The notes below the pieces were generated by a model. It searched no databases. It saw nothing but the letters and a program-made list of their open reading frames with translations, and was not told where the DNA came from. Shown here in pieces: positions 8,393-16,252 of a stretch of 24,559 bases of DNA; positions within the stretch are counted from its first letter, which is position 1, and every line of letters starts with the position of its first letter. The DNA is from JBEKYD01 sp049509915. GTDB lineage: Bacteria; Acidobacteriota; Terriglobia; Bryobacterales; Bryobacteraceae. The DNA is taken from the NCBI GenBank assembly GCA_049509915.1, contig JBEKZL010000094.1, positions 1 to 24,559 of the forward strand, read 5' to 3'. The position numbers and the translations under genes are program-made.

Positions 8393-9538
8393 CTACCGCG
8401 AGGCGGCCGGCTTCACAGCCACTGCTTCCAGGGCAAAACCGGCGTCCATCGAGGGTAGCCCCTCGAAAGTGGCCAACGAACCGGCCGGCGGCGGGTCCGC
8501 ATTCAGGAAAGCGGTCCGCAATTGCCTCACCTGTTGCGCGATCCGCCCGGACAGAGGATAGTAATGGACGAACGCCACGTCCCCGGCCGATGCGCCGGCC
8601 TGCTGCAATTCCTTCAACAGGCGCTCGAACGCCAGCCGGGAATCGGCCTCCTGGTAGCCGAACGAGGCCTGCGTGCCGGTCAGGATCAGCTCGCCGGGGT
8701 TGACCAGGGCCATCTGCGATTGTCCCGCTTCGGCGGGCAGCCCTGTCGGGTTCAGCGGACGCAACGGCATGCCGGGGTCGGCGCTCAATCGGGCTACCGC
8801 TTCGCAGGCGGCAATCGCTTCCACCGGCGCGCGTTGGGTCTGCACGAAATCCGTGGCGGCATGAGAGAACTGAGCGGCCAGAGAGGCCCGCAAACCGTCC
8901 ACACCCTCCAACCGGCTCAGAAAACAGGTGACCCGCAGCACATCCGCGGATGTGGCTCCCGCCGCCGAGAGCACCTTGCCCAAACGGGCTATGGAGCGGG
9001 CAGCCAGCGGCGCCGCCGGATCGAGCGGGTTATCGGACGTTTCCACTTGCGCGGAAATCCATGCCAGCCCGAACGGGTCCACCTCTTTGCGCCCAGCCGA
9101 AATCGCTTCCAACACCACCTGCGCGCCCTCCAGCGGCAATCCACCGGCGCGAACCAGGCTTAGCGCCGGCAAGGGCTGCTTGCGCTCGGTGAATACCTCA
9201 CTCACCAGGTCGCGCACGCGCCGCAGGTCGCCCGATCCGGCCACAAATGCCCGAATCTTCAACACGGTTTCGCCGTTCGCCTGGCGCAGCAGAGCGTGCA
9301 GGCCGTCGCGCACCTGGGCTGAGAGCAGACCTTTGGCCGAAAGCGGCGTCACCCGAAACACCAGCCGGTGCGTCGGCGCGGCCACCGAAGCCGGCAGTTC
9401 CCTGGGCAACTGCAGCGTCTGGGTTTCGTCCTCTTTGTTCTTTTTCTTCTGCTCGCCCGGAAGCGCCAGAAGGCCGCCCGCCAAAGCCAGCGTGACAACT
9501 CCGCGGCACAGGCCCCGCACGCGCATAGTCGTAGGCAT
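8393..9538 (-). CDS. Exported protein with three RidA/YjgF-like units
   Basis: The 381-residue protein (ATG 9538; ATG 9526 is an alternative four codons on) has a signal peptide (residues 5-28) and a charged KKKNKEDE linker. Three tandem stretches then resemble the RidA fold: about 57-147, 157-250 and 282-376. The second has LGKVLSAAGATSADVLRVTCFLS and ends AIAACEAVA. The third has GELILTGTQAS, then LLKELQQAGASAGDVAFVHYY, and ends ALEAVAV. RidA enzymes hydrolyse reactive enamines or imines and depend on an active-site Arg near the last strand (PARS). At that place the units read LPALS, QRAPVE and PPAGS, so units 1 and 3 lack it. A trimer-like pseudo-RidA with a binding role is possible. It sits upstream of the VWFA gene, as an operon. 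Confidence 0.72.
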   Translation of the reverse strand: MPTTMRVRGLCRGVVTLALAGGLLALPGEQKKKNKEDETQTLQLPRELPASVAAPTHRLVFRVTPLSAKGLLSAQVRDGLHALLRQANGETVLKIRAFVAGSGDLRRVRDLVSEVFTERKQPLPALSLVRAGGLPLEGAQVVLEAISAGRKEVDPFGLAWISAQVETSDNPLDPAAPLAARSIARLGKVLSAAGATSADVLRVTCFLSRLEGVDGLRASLAAQFSHAATDFVQTQRAPVEAIAACEAVARLSADPGMPLRPLNPTGLPAEAGQSQMALVNPGELILTGTQASFGYQEADSRLAFERLLKELQQAGASAGDVAFVHYYPLSGRIAQQVRQLRTAFLNADPPPAGSLATFEGLPSMDAGFALEAVAVKPAASR

Positions 9539-9797
9539 TGTAGCAAAGGCTGGAGCGGGCGGGCCGAGCCGCGACCGCAAAAGAAGCGGTCTTTGGGGGT
9601 ATCTCGTTACGCTGAAGAGCTTTGACGCTACCACAGATCTCCGCTCCCTTGCGGCCGCGGCTCGGTAAGGGACGTTCGTCACCGCTCCACGCCTGCCCGG
9701 AAATCGGTTAGGCAAGGTTGACGAACATTATGATACGCTTCACTCGGGGTGCGGCTAGCCTGACTCGGGAGACCGCGGAAAGATCGGAGGGCCCACG
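9539..9797. other. Intergenic region, divergent promoters expected
   Basis: I see no gene in this 259-base gap. A TATGAT at 9729-9734 could be a -10 element for the gene at 9798, but no convincing -35 lies at the proper distance. Confidence 0.35.
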
Positions 9798-10904
9798 ATG
9801 CCAGTGGTGCGAACATCTGCGAACAAAGTTCAGAGGTACTTTGCCAATCTGGTGGGAGGGGGGTTCACGATTGGGCCCCTGGCGCCACCGCCATTCAACC
9901 CGAACACCCAGGTTTGGTTAATCGACCCGCCCATATTCGATCTTTCCGCGACCAAGGTTTTGGTCTGCGACCCGCCCGTGGCGCCGGTCGCCGGGGGCGC
10001 CGCTCCACAATACTACTTTGTGCCGCCTGCGAGCCTTCACATGGCCTGGCTCGCCGGTCAAGGCGCCGCCGGAGGGAGTCTCCTAACCGGGATGAAGTAC
10101 GGCGCCTACAAATCGCTTGAAGGCACGGAGATGTCGCGTCCCAACGCCCAATATAACCCGGGCGAGCAGGCTCCCAGGGCAAATCCGAACTTGAACGTAC
10201 TTGTGCCGGGAGCCGCCCCAGTTTGTCTCTATTGTGGCAACTCATGGGGTGACCACAAGATTAACGAAACGGATGAGGTTCATAACTTAGCGTTGCAGAT
10301 TGGCGGCCCTCTGCCTGCGGGGCTCAACCTGGGAGCGAACAGGATGATCGGCGTCCTGAAAGTGATCTTACACGGAGGAGCACCACATTACTTCTGCGCG
10401 GTTAGTGGCGGTGGCGCGGGGCAGGCGGCTCTAGATGGCGCCCTGGCGGCCGGACTGGCGGCAGCCCCAGGTATGAATCACATACACGTGGCGCTATCTT
10501 TGCCTGCGGGGTTCGCATTGAGGGATTTCGGTGGTGCTGTGATAGCTAACTGGGCCGCTGTGGTCAATAACGCGGCGGCAGTTCAAGAGGCCAGGAATGC
10601 CATCGACACTCCGGACGACCTGACCTGCGCAGCGCCAAAGCTATTGCAGCGCGCTTTCGAACACTTCTCCGTCCCCGCTAATCAACTCGTCGGCGCAACG
10701 ATGTACCTCAGTGAGGTTAGCTTCCTAGCGGCTACCCACGCTAAATATTCACCTCAGCACTCGGCGGCGAGTTGCAACAAGTGCCGGCTGTCGTGCTGGC
10801 GTTTTCTTTGCGGTTATACCAATAATCACAAGAAGGCTCAGAATCCACGACCGGTGGGACATCAATCGATGACTGCTCTGGTCGGAGCAGCACGGCTTTT
10901 ATAG
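9798..10904 (+). CDS. Unrecognised cysteine-rich protein with deaminase-like motif layout
   Basis: I do not recognise this 368-residue protein. The start is certain: ATG 9798 follows GGAGG by seven bases. It has no signal peptide or membrane helix. The N-terminal 140 residues are Pro/Gly/Ala-rich. A CxxC with nearby His (Cys143-Cys146, His153) precedes VHNLALQIGG and a Gly/Ala-rich part (about 168-265). The C-terminal part reads LTCAAPKLLQRAFEH (Cys277), TMYLSEVSF, and SCNKCRLSC (Cys326, Cys329, Cys333), plus Cys338. A [HC]AE motif followed some 25-50 residues later by CxxC is the layout of zinc-dependent deaminase-fold toxins, but the catalytic Glu is Ala here. Codon use is less GC-biased than in the neighbours (ATA, CTA, TTA codons), suggesting transfer. 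An immunity or secretion partner is not visible. Confidence 0.55.
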   Translation: MPVVRTSANKVQRYFANLVGGGFTIGPLAPPPFNPNTQVWLIDPPIFDLSATKVLVCDPPVAPVAGGAAPQYYFVPPASLHMAWLAGQGAAGGSLLTGMKYGAYKSLEGTEMSRPNAQYNPGEQAPRANPNLNVLVPGAAPVCLYCGNSWGDHKINETDEVHNLALQIGGPLPAGLNLGANRMIGVLKVILHGGAPHYFCAVSGGGAGQAALDGALAAGLAAAPGMNHIHVALSLPAGFALRDFGGAVIANWAAVVNNAAAVQEARNAIDTPDDLTCAAPKLLQRAFEHFSVPANQLVGATMYLSEVSFLAATHAKYSPQHSAASCNKCRLSCWRFLCGYTNNHKKAQNPRPVGHQSMTALVGAARLL

Positions 10905-10960
10905 GGGTTCGGGCTTCGCGCACCCATCGCGCTCGCAAACCTTCGTCTATCCTATCTGTT

Positions 10961-11839
10961 ATGAGAATTGGTTTCATCGGGCTCGGGCGAATGGGTTCCG
11001 CCATGGCGGACAATCTGGTTCGGGCCGGGCATGAAGTCGCCGTATTTAACCGCAGCCGCGAGAAAGCGGAAGTCCTGGCTGCCGATGGCGCGCGCGTAGC
11101 CGATTCGCCGGCCGCCGCCGGTAGCGGGTCGGAAGCGGTGGTGACCATGCTGGCCGACGACGACGCGGTGGAGCACGTGGTCTTCGGCGAAAACGGCATC
11201 GCTTCGGCCCTGCCGGAGGGCGCGATTCACATTTCGTCCAGCACCATCAGCGTTCGGCTCGCCAGGCATCTCGCCGCTGAACACGCCCGGCGCGGGCAGG
11301 GGTACCTGAGCGCTCCGGTCTTCGGCCGTCCGGAAGCTGCCGAAAGCAAGAATCTGCTGGTGGTCGCGGCCGGTCCGCCGGAGCTGGTCGAGCGCTGTCG
11401 GCCTTTGTTCGACGCCATCGGTCGGCGGACGTTCGCCATTGGGCCCGATCCCGAGCAGGCCAATGCCGTCAAGCTCTGCGGGAATTTCATGATTGCCGCC
11501 GTACTCGAAGCCTTTGGCGAAGCCAACGCCACGCTTCGCAAAGCCGGCGTCTCGCCCCACGCGTTCCTGGAAGTGATGAGCGCGCTGTTTGCGTCGCCGC
11601 TCTACGCCAACTACGGACGCATGATAGCCGACGGGAAGTTCGAGCCGGCGGGATTTGCCTTGCGGTTGGGGTTCAAGGACGTGCGCCTGTTGCTCGAGGC
11701 CGCCCAGGAGCTCGGCGCACCGATGCCTATGGCCAGCCTGATTCGTGACAGTTTTCTTTCGGCGACGGCACATGGACAAAGCGATCAGGACTGGTCGAGC
11801 GTCACCCGCGCCGCCGCGCGCAATGCCGGCGTTGAATAG
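10961..11839 (+). CDS. NADP-type beta-hydroxyacid dehydrogenase / imine reductase family protein
   Basis: This 292-residue protein has the 6-phosphogluconate-dehydrogenase-like NAD-binding domain with GFIGLGRMGSAMADNL (Gly7, Gly9, Gly12). FNRSREKAE follows, where Arg-Ser after the second strand usually marks NADPH preference. SSSTIS (92-97) is the substrate-contact loop, and Lys171 in KLCGN is at the catalytic-lysine position of 3-hydroxyisobutyrate dehydrogenase and glyoxylate reductase. The second domain is the all-helical dimerisation domain (170-290). APVFGRP in place of the usual APVSGG hints at a different substrate, as in imine reductases; substrate unassigned. A TATCCT box (10948-10953) ends seven bases before ATG 10961 and no ribosome site is seen, so the mRNA may be leaderless. 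Confidence 0.88.
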   Translation: MRIGFIGLGRMGSAMADNLVRAGHEVAVFNRSREKAEVLAADGARVADSPAAAGSGSEAVVTMLADDDAVEHVVFGENGIASALPEGAIHISSSTISVRLARHLAAEHARRGQGYLSAPVFGRPEAAESKNLLVVAAGPPELVERCRPLFDAIGRRTFAIGPDPEQANAVKLCGNFMIAAVLEAFGEANATLRKAGVSPHAFLEVMSALFASPLYANYGRMIADGKFEPAGFALRLGFKDVRLLLEAAQELGAPMPMASLIRDSFLSATAHGQSDQDWSSVTRAAARNAGVE

Positions 11840-11877
11840 CTCGCTGCCGGGATATACTATCCAGAAAGGAGCACGGG

Positions 11878-12912
11878 ATGCGCACTACCAGCCGCCGCCG
11901 ATTTCTGGCCGCCGGCGCTTTCGCCCCATTCATTATGCATGCCGACGACAAAGCAGGTTCCCGGCGACCGGTCCTCGGTTCCGGCGAGCACACCTACGAG
12001 GCCTATCACGACTGGGGCGAGTTGCCGCATTCCATCCAGTACGGCAATACCCATGGCGTGGTTGAGGATTCGCAAGGCAGAATATACGTCCATCACACCG
12101 TGGGCGCGGCCAGCGAAAGCTCCGATTCCATGGTGGTATTCGACGAGCACGGAAAATTCGTCAAGTCCTGGGGCAGGGAATTCAAAGGTGGCGCCCACGG
12201 CCTGCATATCCGCCGCGAGGGCGGCTACGAGTTCCTTTACCTGTGCGATACCCGCCGCGGCGTGGTGGTGAAGGCCACTCTCGATGGCGAAGAGGTTTTC
12301 ACCATCGGCTATCCGGAACAATCGGAAGCCTACAAACCGGGCCCGGACGGCGCCCGGCCCAAATACAGCCCCACCAACCTGGCCGTCGCCCCCAACGGCG
12401 ATCTCTATGTCGGCGATGGCTACGGCTCCAGTTTCATCAATCATTACAACTCGAAGGGCGAGTACCTCCGCACCTTCGGCGGCAAAGGCAAAGAGGCCGG
12501 CAAGCTCGATTGCCCCCACGGCATCATTATGGATATGCGCGGCGCGTCTCCCATTCTCACCGTTGCCGACCGCGCCAATAACCGCATCCAGCGCTTCACC
12601 CTCGCGGGCGAGCACATCGATTTCATCCAGGGCACCAACCTGCCCTGCCACTTCGACTATTTTTCCAACGGCGATGTCGTCGTTCCCGATCTGGGCGCGC
12701 GCGTCACCCTGATGGACCGTAACAACGCCGTGATCGAGCACCTGGGCGACGATTCCTCTTCCAACTGGAAGGAAACCCGCAAGCTCGCCCGCACCGGTTT
12801 CACCCCCGGTAAATTCGTTTGTCCGCACGGCGCATGCTTCGACCACGCCGGCAACATTTTTGTCGTCGAGTGGGTCGAGGTGGGGCGCGTCACCAAGTTG
12901 AAGGTGGCGTAA
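11878..12912 (+). CDS. Tat-exported NHL-repeat beta-propeller protein
   Basis: The 344-residue product starts with a twin-arginine signal (TTSRRRFLAAGAFAPFIM), so it should be folded before export. The rest is repeat-rich and typical of a six-bladed NHL/peptidyl-amidating-lyase-like propeller: THGVVEDSQGRIYV, GAHGLHI, PTNLAVAPNGDLYVGDGYG, DCPHGIIMD, ILTVADRANNRIQRF, CPHGACFDHAGNIFVVEW, at roughly 50-residue spacing. His residues at the start of several blades (THG, PHG, PHG) could hold a metal, as in the lyase family. Function is unassigned. An AAAGGAG ribosome site (11865-11871) lies six bases before ATG 11878, and a TATACT box (11853-11858) precedes it. It begins 38 bases after the dehydrogenase stop, so it may have its own promoter. 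Confidence 0.85.
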   Translation: MRTTSRRRFLAAGAFAPFIMHADDKAGSRRPVLGSGEHTYEAYHDWGELPHSIQYGNTHGVVEDSQGRIYVHHTVGAASESSDSMVVFDEHGKFVKSWGREFKGGAHGLHIRREGGYEFLYLCDTRRGVVVKATLDGEEVFTIGYPEQSEAYKPGPDGARPKYSPTNLAVAPNGDLYVGDGYGSSFINHYNSKGEYLRTFGGKGKEAGKLDCPHGIIMDMRGASPILTVADRANNRIQRFTLAGEHIDFIQGTNLPCHFDYFSNGDVVVPDLGARVTLMDRNNAVIEHLGDDSSSNWKETRKLARTGFTPGKFVCPHGACFDHAGNIFVVEWVEVGRVTKLKVA

Positions 12913-13041
12913 AATGGCGTGGCACTTTCATGCCGAGGGTGTCATTGAGGTAGCCGCCCACAAGGAATTCGATAATGCCATCCGCACCCGCTTTCGCCAC
13001 GGGTACAATAGAGACAACCGGTCAAATCTGGAGGTGACACA

Positions 13042-13221
13042 GTTACCACAACGCAGTTGTTTTTCTCGATGGCCGGTCTGTTTATCGCGGGTCTTGGCTT
13101 TCTGAAGTATTATATCGACGCGAAAATTGATCCGGTTGCCAGGAATGTGGACACGCTCGTGCAGTATATGGTGTCCCACTAAGGCAGGATTGCCCGCCTT
13201 GAGGAACGCACCAAAGGCTGA
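13042..13221 (+). pseudogene. Decayed small membrane-protein gene (broken start and internal stop)
   Basis: A strong ribosome site, GGAGGTGA (13030-13037), precedes a frame reading V-TTTQLFFSMAGLFIAGLGF, then LKYYIDAKIDPVARNVDTLV and QYMVSH. A TAA (13180-13182) interrupts, after which GRIARLEERTKG continues to TGA 13219-13221. Together they look like a 59-residue protein with one membrane helix and a charged amphipathic tail, in the style of small phage-type or holin-associated proteins. The codon at the expected start is GTT, one change from GTG, and TAA is one change from GAA. No usable start is present at the right distance. TACAAT at 13004-13009 may be the old -10 element. Inactive as it stands; this is my own reading of the frame, with no database support. 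Confidence 0.5.
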
Positions 13222-13283
13222 GTGTCTACGAGGTGCTATCGGTCACTTGGGGCAAAGTGTAAAAGCTGTCGTCACTCGCATTG

Positions 13284-13312
13284 TTGACACATATTACGTG
13301 CACGCGTAATAT
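13284..13312 (+). promoter_or_regulatory. vapBC promoter, near-consensus sigma-70
   Basis: TTGACA (13284-13289, full consensus) and TAATAT (13307-13312) are 17 bases apart. Transcription would begin near 13319, which is the first base of the ATG of vapB, so the message should be leaderless. Confidence 0.75.
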
Positions 13313-13316
13313 GTGT
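13287..13316. promoter_or_regulatory. Palindromic operator of vapBC
   Basis: Two perfect 12-base arms, ACACATATTACG and CGTAATATGTGT, are separated by 6 bases. The palindrome covers the end of the -35 box, the spacer and the whole -10 box. A ribbon-helix-helix VapB, alone or with VapC, binding here would shut the promoter. This is the usual autoregulatory design of vapBC, here inferred from position and symmetry. Confidence 0.7.
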
Positions 13317-13318
13317 AT

Positions 13319-13546
13319 ATGAACGTCACCCTATCGATTGACGACGGCCTTGTCCAGGAAGCCAGGCGTCGCGCCGAAGCGATGGGCACCAGTGTCAATC
13401 AGCTCGTACGCGAATACCTGGAGCAGTTTGCGGGCAAGACCGATCCGGATGCCGACGCTGCCGAGTTCGAACGGCTTTCGCTCGCTGCTCAAGGCGATTC
13501 GCGCGGCTGGAAGTTCAATCGCGACGAACTCCACCAGCGGCGATGA
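13319..13546 (+). CDS. vapB: VapB-type ribbon-helix-helix antitoxin
   Basis: The 75-residue protein reads MNVTLSIDDGLVQEARRRAE and SVNQLVREYLEQF, a short strand and two helices as in ribbon-helix-helix antitoxins. An acidic, charged tail (DPDADAAEFERLSL and GWKFNRDELHQRR) follows, suited to binding a PIN toxin. ATG 13319 is preferred over GTG 13313 because the GTG lies between the -10 box and the predicted transcription start. The stop overlaps the toxin start by four bases (ATGA), ensuring coupled translation. The operator overlapping its promoter makes autoregulation likely. Confidence 0.85.
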   Translation: MNVTLSIDDGLVQEARRRAEAMGTSVNQLVREYLEQFAGKTDPDADAAEFERLSLAAQGDSRGWKFNRDELHQRR

Positions 13547-13959
13547 CCAAGCTCGCGTTCTTCGACACCAACGTGCTGGTGTACACGGACGACGCTTCCG
13601 CGCCCGAAAAACAGCAGCGGGCGGTCGCTCTTTTCTCCGACCACCTTCGGCGCGGTACGGCGGTTATCTCCTTACAAGTTCTCCAGGAGTATTTCGTAAC
13701 CGTGACACGGAAACTCGGCGTGCCCGCGGAGGTGGCGCAACGCAAGGTCGAGGTTCTGACGCGCGGGAGAGTCGTGCAATTTCGAGCCGGCGACGTGGTC
13801 GCGGCGATCGAACTGCATCGCCTTACGTCCATTTCGTTCTGGGACGCTCTGATCGTTCAAGCGGCGCGGTCCGCGGGCGTGGCCGTGCTCTACAGCGAGG
13901 ATCTTCAGCCCGGAGCCGTAATAGGCGGCGTGCGCGTCGTCAATCCGTTCGCGGCGTAG
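13543..13959 (+). CDS. vapC: VapC-type PIN-domain ribonuclease toxin
   Basis: The 138-residue protein is one PIN domain with its acidic metal-binding residues in the expected places: Asp8 in FFDTNVLVY, Glu49 in VLQEYF, Asp101 in SFWDALIV, and Asp120 in LYSEDL. VapC toxins use Mg or Mn ions to cut RNA, commonly tRNA or the 23S sarcin-ricin loop. All four residues are present, so activity is expected. The gene starts inside the antitoxin stop (ATGA). It ends 17 bases before the stop of the convergent hexosaminidase gene. Confidence 0.9.
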   Translation: MTKLAFFDTNVLVYTDDASAPEKQQRAVALFSDHLRRGTAVISLQVLQEYFVTVTRKLGVPAEVAQRKVEVLTRGRVVQFRAGDVVAAIELHRLTSISFWDALIVQAARSAGVAVLYSEDLQPGAVIGGVRVVNPFAA

Positions 13960-13976
13960 GCAGCTTCCGGCCCTCC

Positions 13977-16010
13977 CTATTCTGGCGCCAGCGCCTGAGC
14001 GTCCAACAGCAGTTTCACCGGGCGCGCCGCGGCCAGGGTCACATCGGCGGCCGGCTTCAGGAAGTCGGCGATCTCGGCGTTGCGCGCGGCCAGCCAGTCG
14101 CGGGTAGCTTTGCGGTCATGGGCCAGATCGTCGAGCGCCTCCAGTCCGGCACGTCCCAGCGCGGCCAGGCGCTGGGAGAGCGGCTGCAATTCGCCCAGCA
14201 ATGCGTTGTCGTCCAGCAGAGCTTCAAAGGGCGCGTCATTGGCGGCCCATCTCTCGAAAGTGCCGCGCAAAAGGTCCAGGTCTGATTGGCTCGCGCCGGA
14301 GCCGCTAGCTACCCTCACTGCCGCCAATTCCAGCGCGCGCACGGCTTCGCTCTCGGCCGGAATAGCATCCACGAATCGGTTCAACGGCGTGCCGGTTTCG
14401 TTCTTGCGCGGGCTGCGCTTTCCCAGGCCGAGCGCTTCGGAGGCTTCGGCCAGTACCTGCAGCGAAGGCGCCGGACGCCCGCCGGTGAGGCGGCCCAGCA
14501 TGGGACCGTAGACCGCGCGATGTTCCACCCCGGTCCAGGCTAGCAGACGGCTGACCGTTTCCATGCGATCGTACATGGAGGCCGCGTCGGTCACCGTTTG
14601 CGGCGACCAGAAACGCTCGGCGATGGCGGCCGTACGCGGCCAGATGCGCGAATCCACGTTTTCCGAATCCGCCAGTTCGGTCCACATGCAGGCCTCCCCG
14701 CCCAAAATCCGGTCGGCCACTTCCGGCGCCAGTTCAGCTGCCGCGCCTGCCAGCGGATCGACCTCGTAGTGAAACTTGGCCGGCCTCAGGTGGTCCAGGT
14801 AATAACCCCAGGAAAGAATGCCGCGATAGCCCTTGGCGGCGGATTCGGCCAGCGATGCCTGCCCGCGCCAACTCTGGATCACCGTGCCCTTGGCCAGATC
14901 CGGCTGCAGAATCTCGTCCCAACCAACCATGGTCTTGCCGTGCCGCGCCAGGATGCGCTGCAGCCGATGGTTGAAGTACAACTGCAGTTCGTGCGTCTGG
15001 GTCAGCTTGTGCGCCCTGGCGAAGGCCTGCACGTGCGCCGATTCCTTCCACTGGCGGCCGTTCACCTCGTCGCCGCCAATGTGGAAAAACGGATCGGGGA
15101 ACAGCAGCGACATTTCGCCGATGAAAGCGTCCAGGAATTTGTAGGTATCCTCGCGGGTGGGATCCATGGCGGCGTCGAAAACCCCGAAGTCGTGGCCTGC
15201 CTGGTAGGGTCCCGGCGCGCTGGCCAGGGCCGGATACCCCGCGAACCAACTGGTGCTGTGGCCCGGCATGTCGAATTCCGGAATCACGCGGATACCGCGG
15301 TCGCGGGCGAATGCCACCACCCGGCGGATCTCGACCTGGGTATAGAAGCGGCCGTCGGAGCCTTTGCCCTCGAGGCGCGGAAACAGGCGGCTCTCCACGC
15401 GAAAACCCTGGTCGTCGGAAAGGTGCCAATGGAATACGTTGAGCTTCACCGCCGCCATGGCTTCCAGGTTGCGCAACACCACTTCGAGTGGCATCCAGTG
15501 GCGCGAGACGTCCAGCATCAGGCCGCGCCAGGGGAAGCGCGGACGGTCCTCGATATGCACCGCCGGGATTTCGAAGCCGTGCGGGCCCGGCATCGCCAGT
15601 TGCGCCACGGTCGCCAGTCCGCGCAGCGCGCCATCCACCGTTGCGGCCTTCAGATGCGCCCCCTCTGCGGTGACGTCCAACTGGTAGGATTCGTCCTCGC
15701 CCAGCTTGGGATAGAGCGGCGCCCGGGCGGCGCACTCGACCTGCAGTGTAGCCGCGCCGGCGGAGGCCCCTCTGCCGGCGAAGGCGATGCCCGTTTCGCG
15801 CGAAAGCATCCTGACCAGCCGATCTATCGCCTCAACCAGACGGGGATCGGCCGCGCCCGTGGCAGCCGCGGTGAAGTGCGTATCGATCGCCAGCGCACCC
15901 GCGCCAGGCTCCATTTTCACGGGCAAAGGCATCAGCGCGGGCGTAGCGCCAAAAGCCGACAGTGCCAGGGCGGGCAGCCAGACAGGAAAAGCCACGAATC
16001 GGGAACGCAT
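13977..16010 (-). CDS. GH20 beta-N-acetylhexosaminidase, exported
   Basis: The 677-residue protein (ATG 16010) has a signal peptide (residues 1-21, WLPALALSAFGATPA). The GH20b-like N-terminal domain spans about 25-150, and the GH20 barrel begins at RGLMLDVSRHWMPLEVVLRN (162-180). VFHWHLSDDQGFR (192-204) is the substrate-binding motif, and HIGGDEVNG contains the catalytic pair Asp314-Glu315. Trp residues (WDEILQ, LSWGYYLD, GGEACMWTE) frame the sugar. The enzyme uses the substrate's 2-acetamido group in retaining hydrolysis, releasing terminal GlcNAc or GalNAc from chitin, peptidoglycan or glycans. The C-terminal domain (about 480-677) is helical and unassigned. A TACAGT box lies seven bases before the ATG. 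It is divergent from the DUF5107 gene. Confidence 0.93.
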   Translation of the reverse strand: MRSRFVAFPVWLPALALSAFGATPALMPLPVKMEPGAGALAIDTHFTAAATGAADPRLVEAIDRLVRMLSRETGIAFAGRGASAGAATLQVECAARAPLYPKLGEDESYQLDVTAEGAHLKAATVDGALRGLATVAQLAMPGPHGFEIPAVHIEDRPRFPWRGLMLDVSRHWMPLEVVLRNLEAMAAVKLNVFHWHLSDDQGFRVESRLFPRLEGKGSDGRFYTQVEIRRVVAFARDRGIRVIPEFDMPGHSTSWFAGYPALASAPGPYQAGHDFGVFDAAMDPTREDTYKFLDAFIGEMSLLFPDPFFHIGGDEVNGRQWKESAHVQAFARAHKLTQTHELQLYFNHRLQRILARHGKTMVGWDEILQPDLAKGTVIQSWRGQASLAESAAKGYRGILSWGYYLDHLRPAKFHYEVDPLAGAAAELAPEVADRILGGEACMWTELADSENVDSRIWPRTAAIAERFWSPQTVTDAASMYDRMETVSRLLAWTGVEHRAVYGPMLGRLTGGRPAPSLQVLAEASEALGLGKRSPRKNETGTPLNRFVDAIPAESEAVRALELAAVRVASGSGASQSDLDLLRGTFERWAANDAPFEALLDDNALLGELQPLSQRLAALGRAGLEALDDLAHDRKATRDWLAARNAEIADFLKPAADVTLAAARPVKLLLDAQALAPE

Positions 16011-16252
16011 CTTTTCTACTGTAGCCCGCAATTCACGCGCCTGCTACTGCAGCTTCGAAGGGGCGCAGAGAGACGGAAGCTCATCGCGAAAAGCTCCACT
16101 TTAAGCGGCCTCTTTGGGAACCGCGCCACGATCGATGCGACCCGGCAACTCCGGCCGGCCCGGATTGGCGCGAGAATGGGACAGCGTGCGTCCGTTGCCG
16201 GCAGGCCATCTGGAAACTCCGGCTAGCGGCGCCGCAAGTTCGGGAGCCGACC

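Noticed and set aside
11857..12846. 329-codon frame antisense to the NHL-repeat gene
   Set aside because: The sense strand has a ribosome site, a Tat signal and propeller repeats; the antisense frame has none.
14598..16226. 542-codon frame antisense to the hexosaminidase
   Set aside because: High-GC codon bias leaves the opposite strand open; composition is His/Arg/Gln-rich with no motifs.
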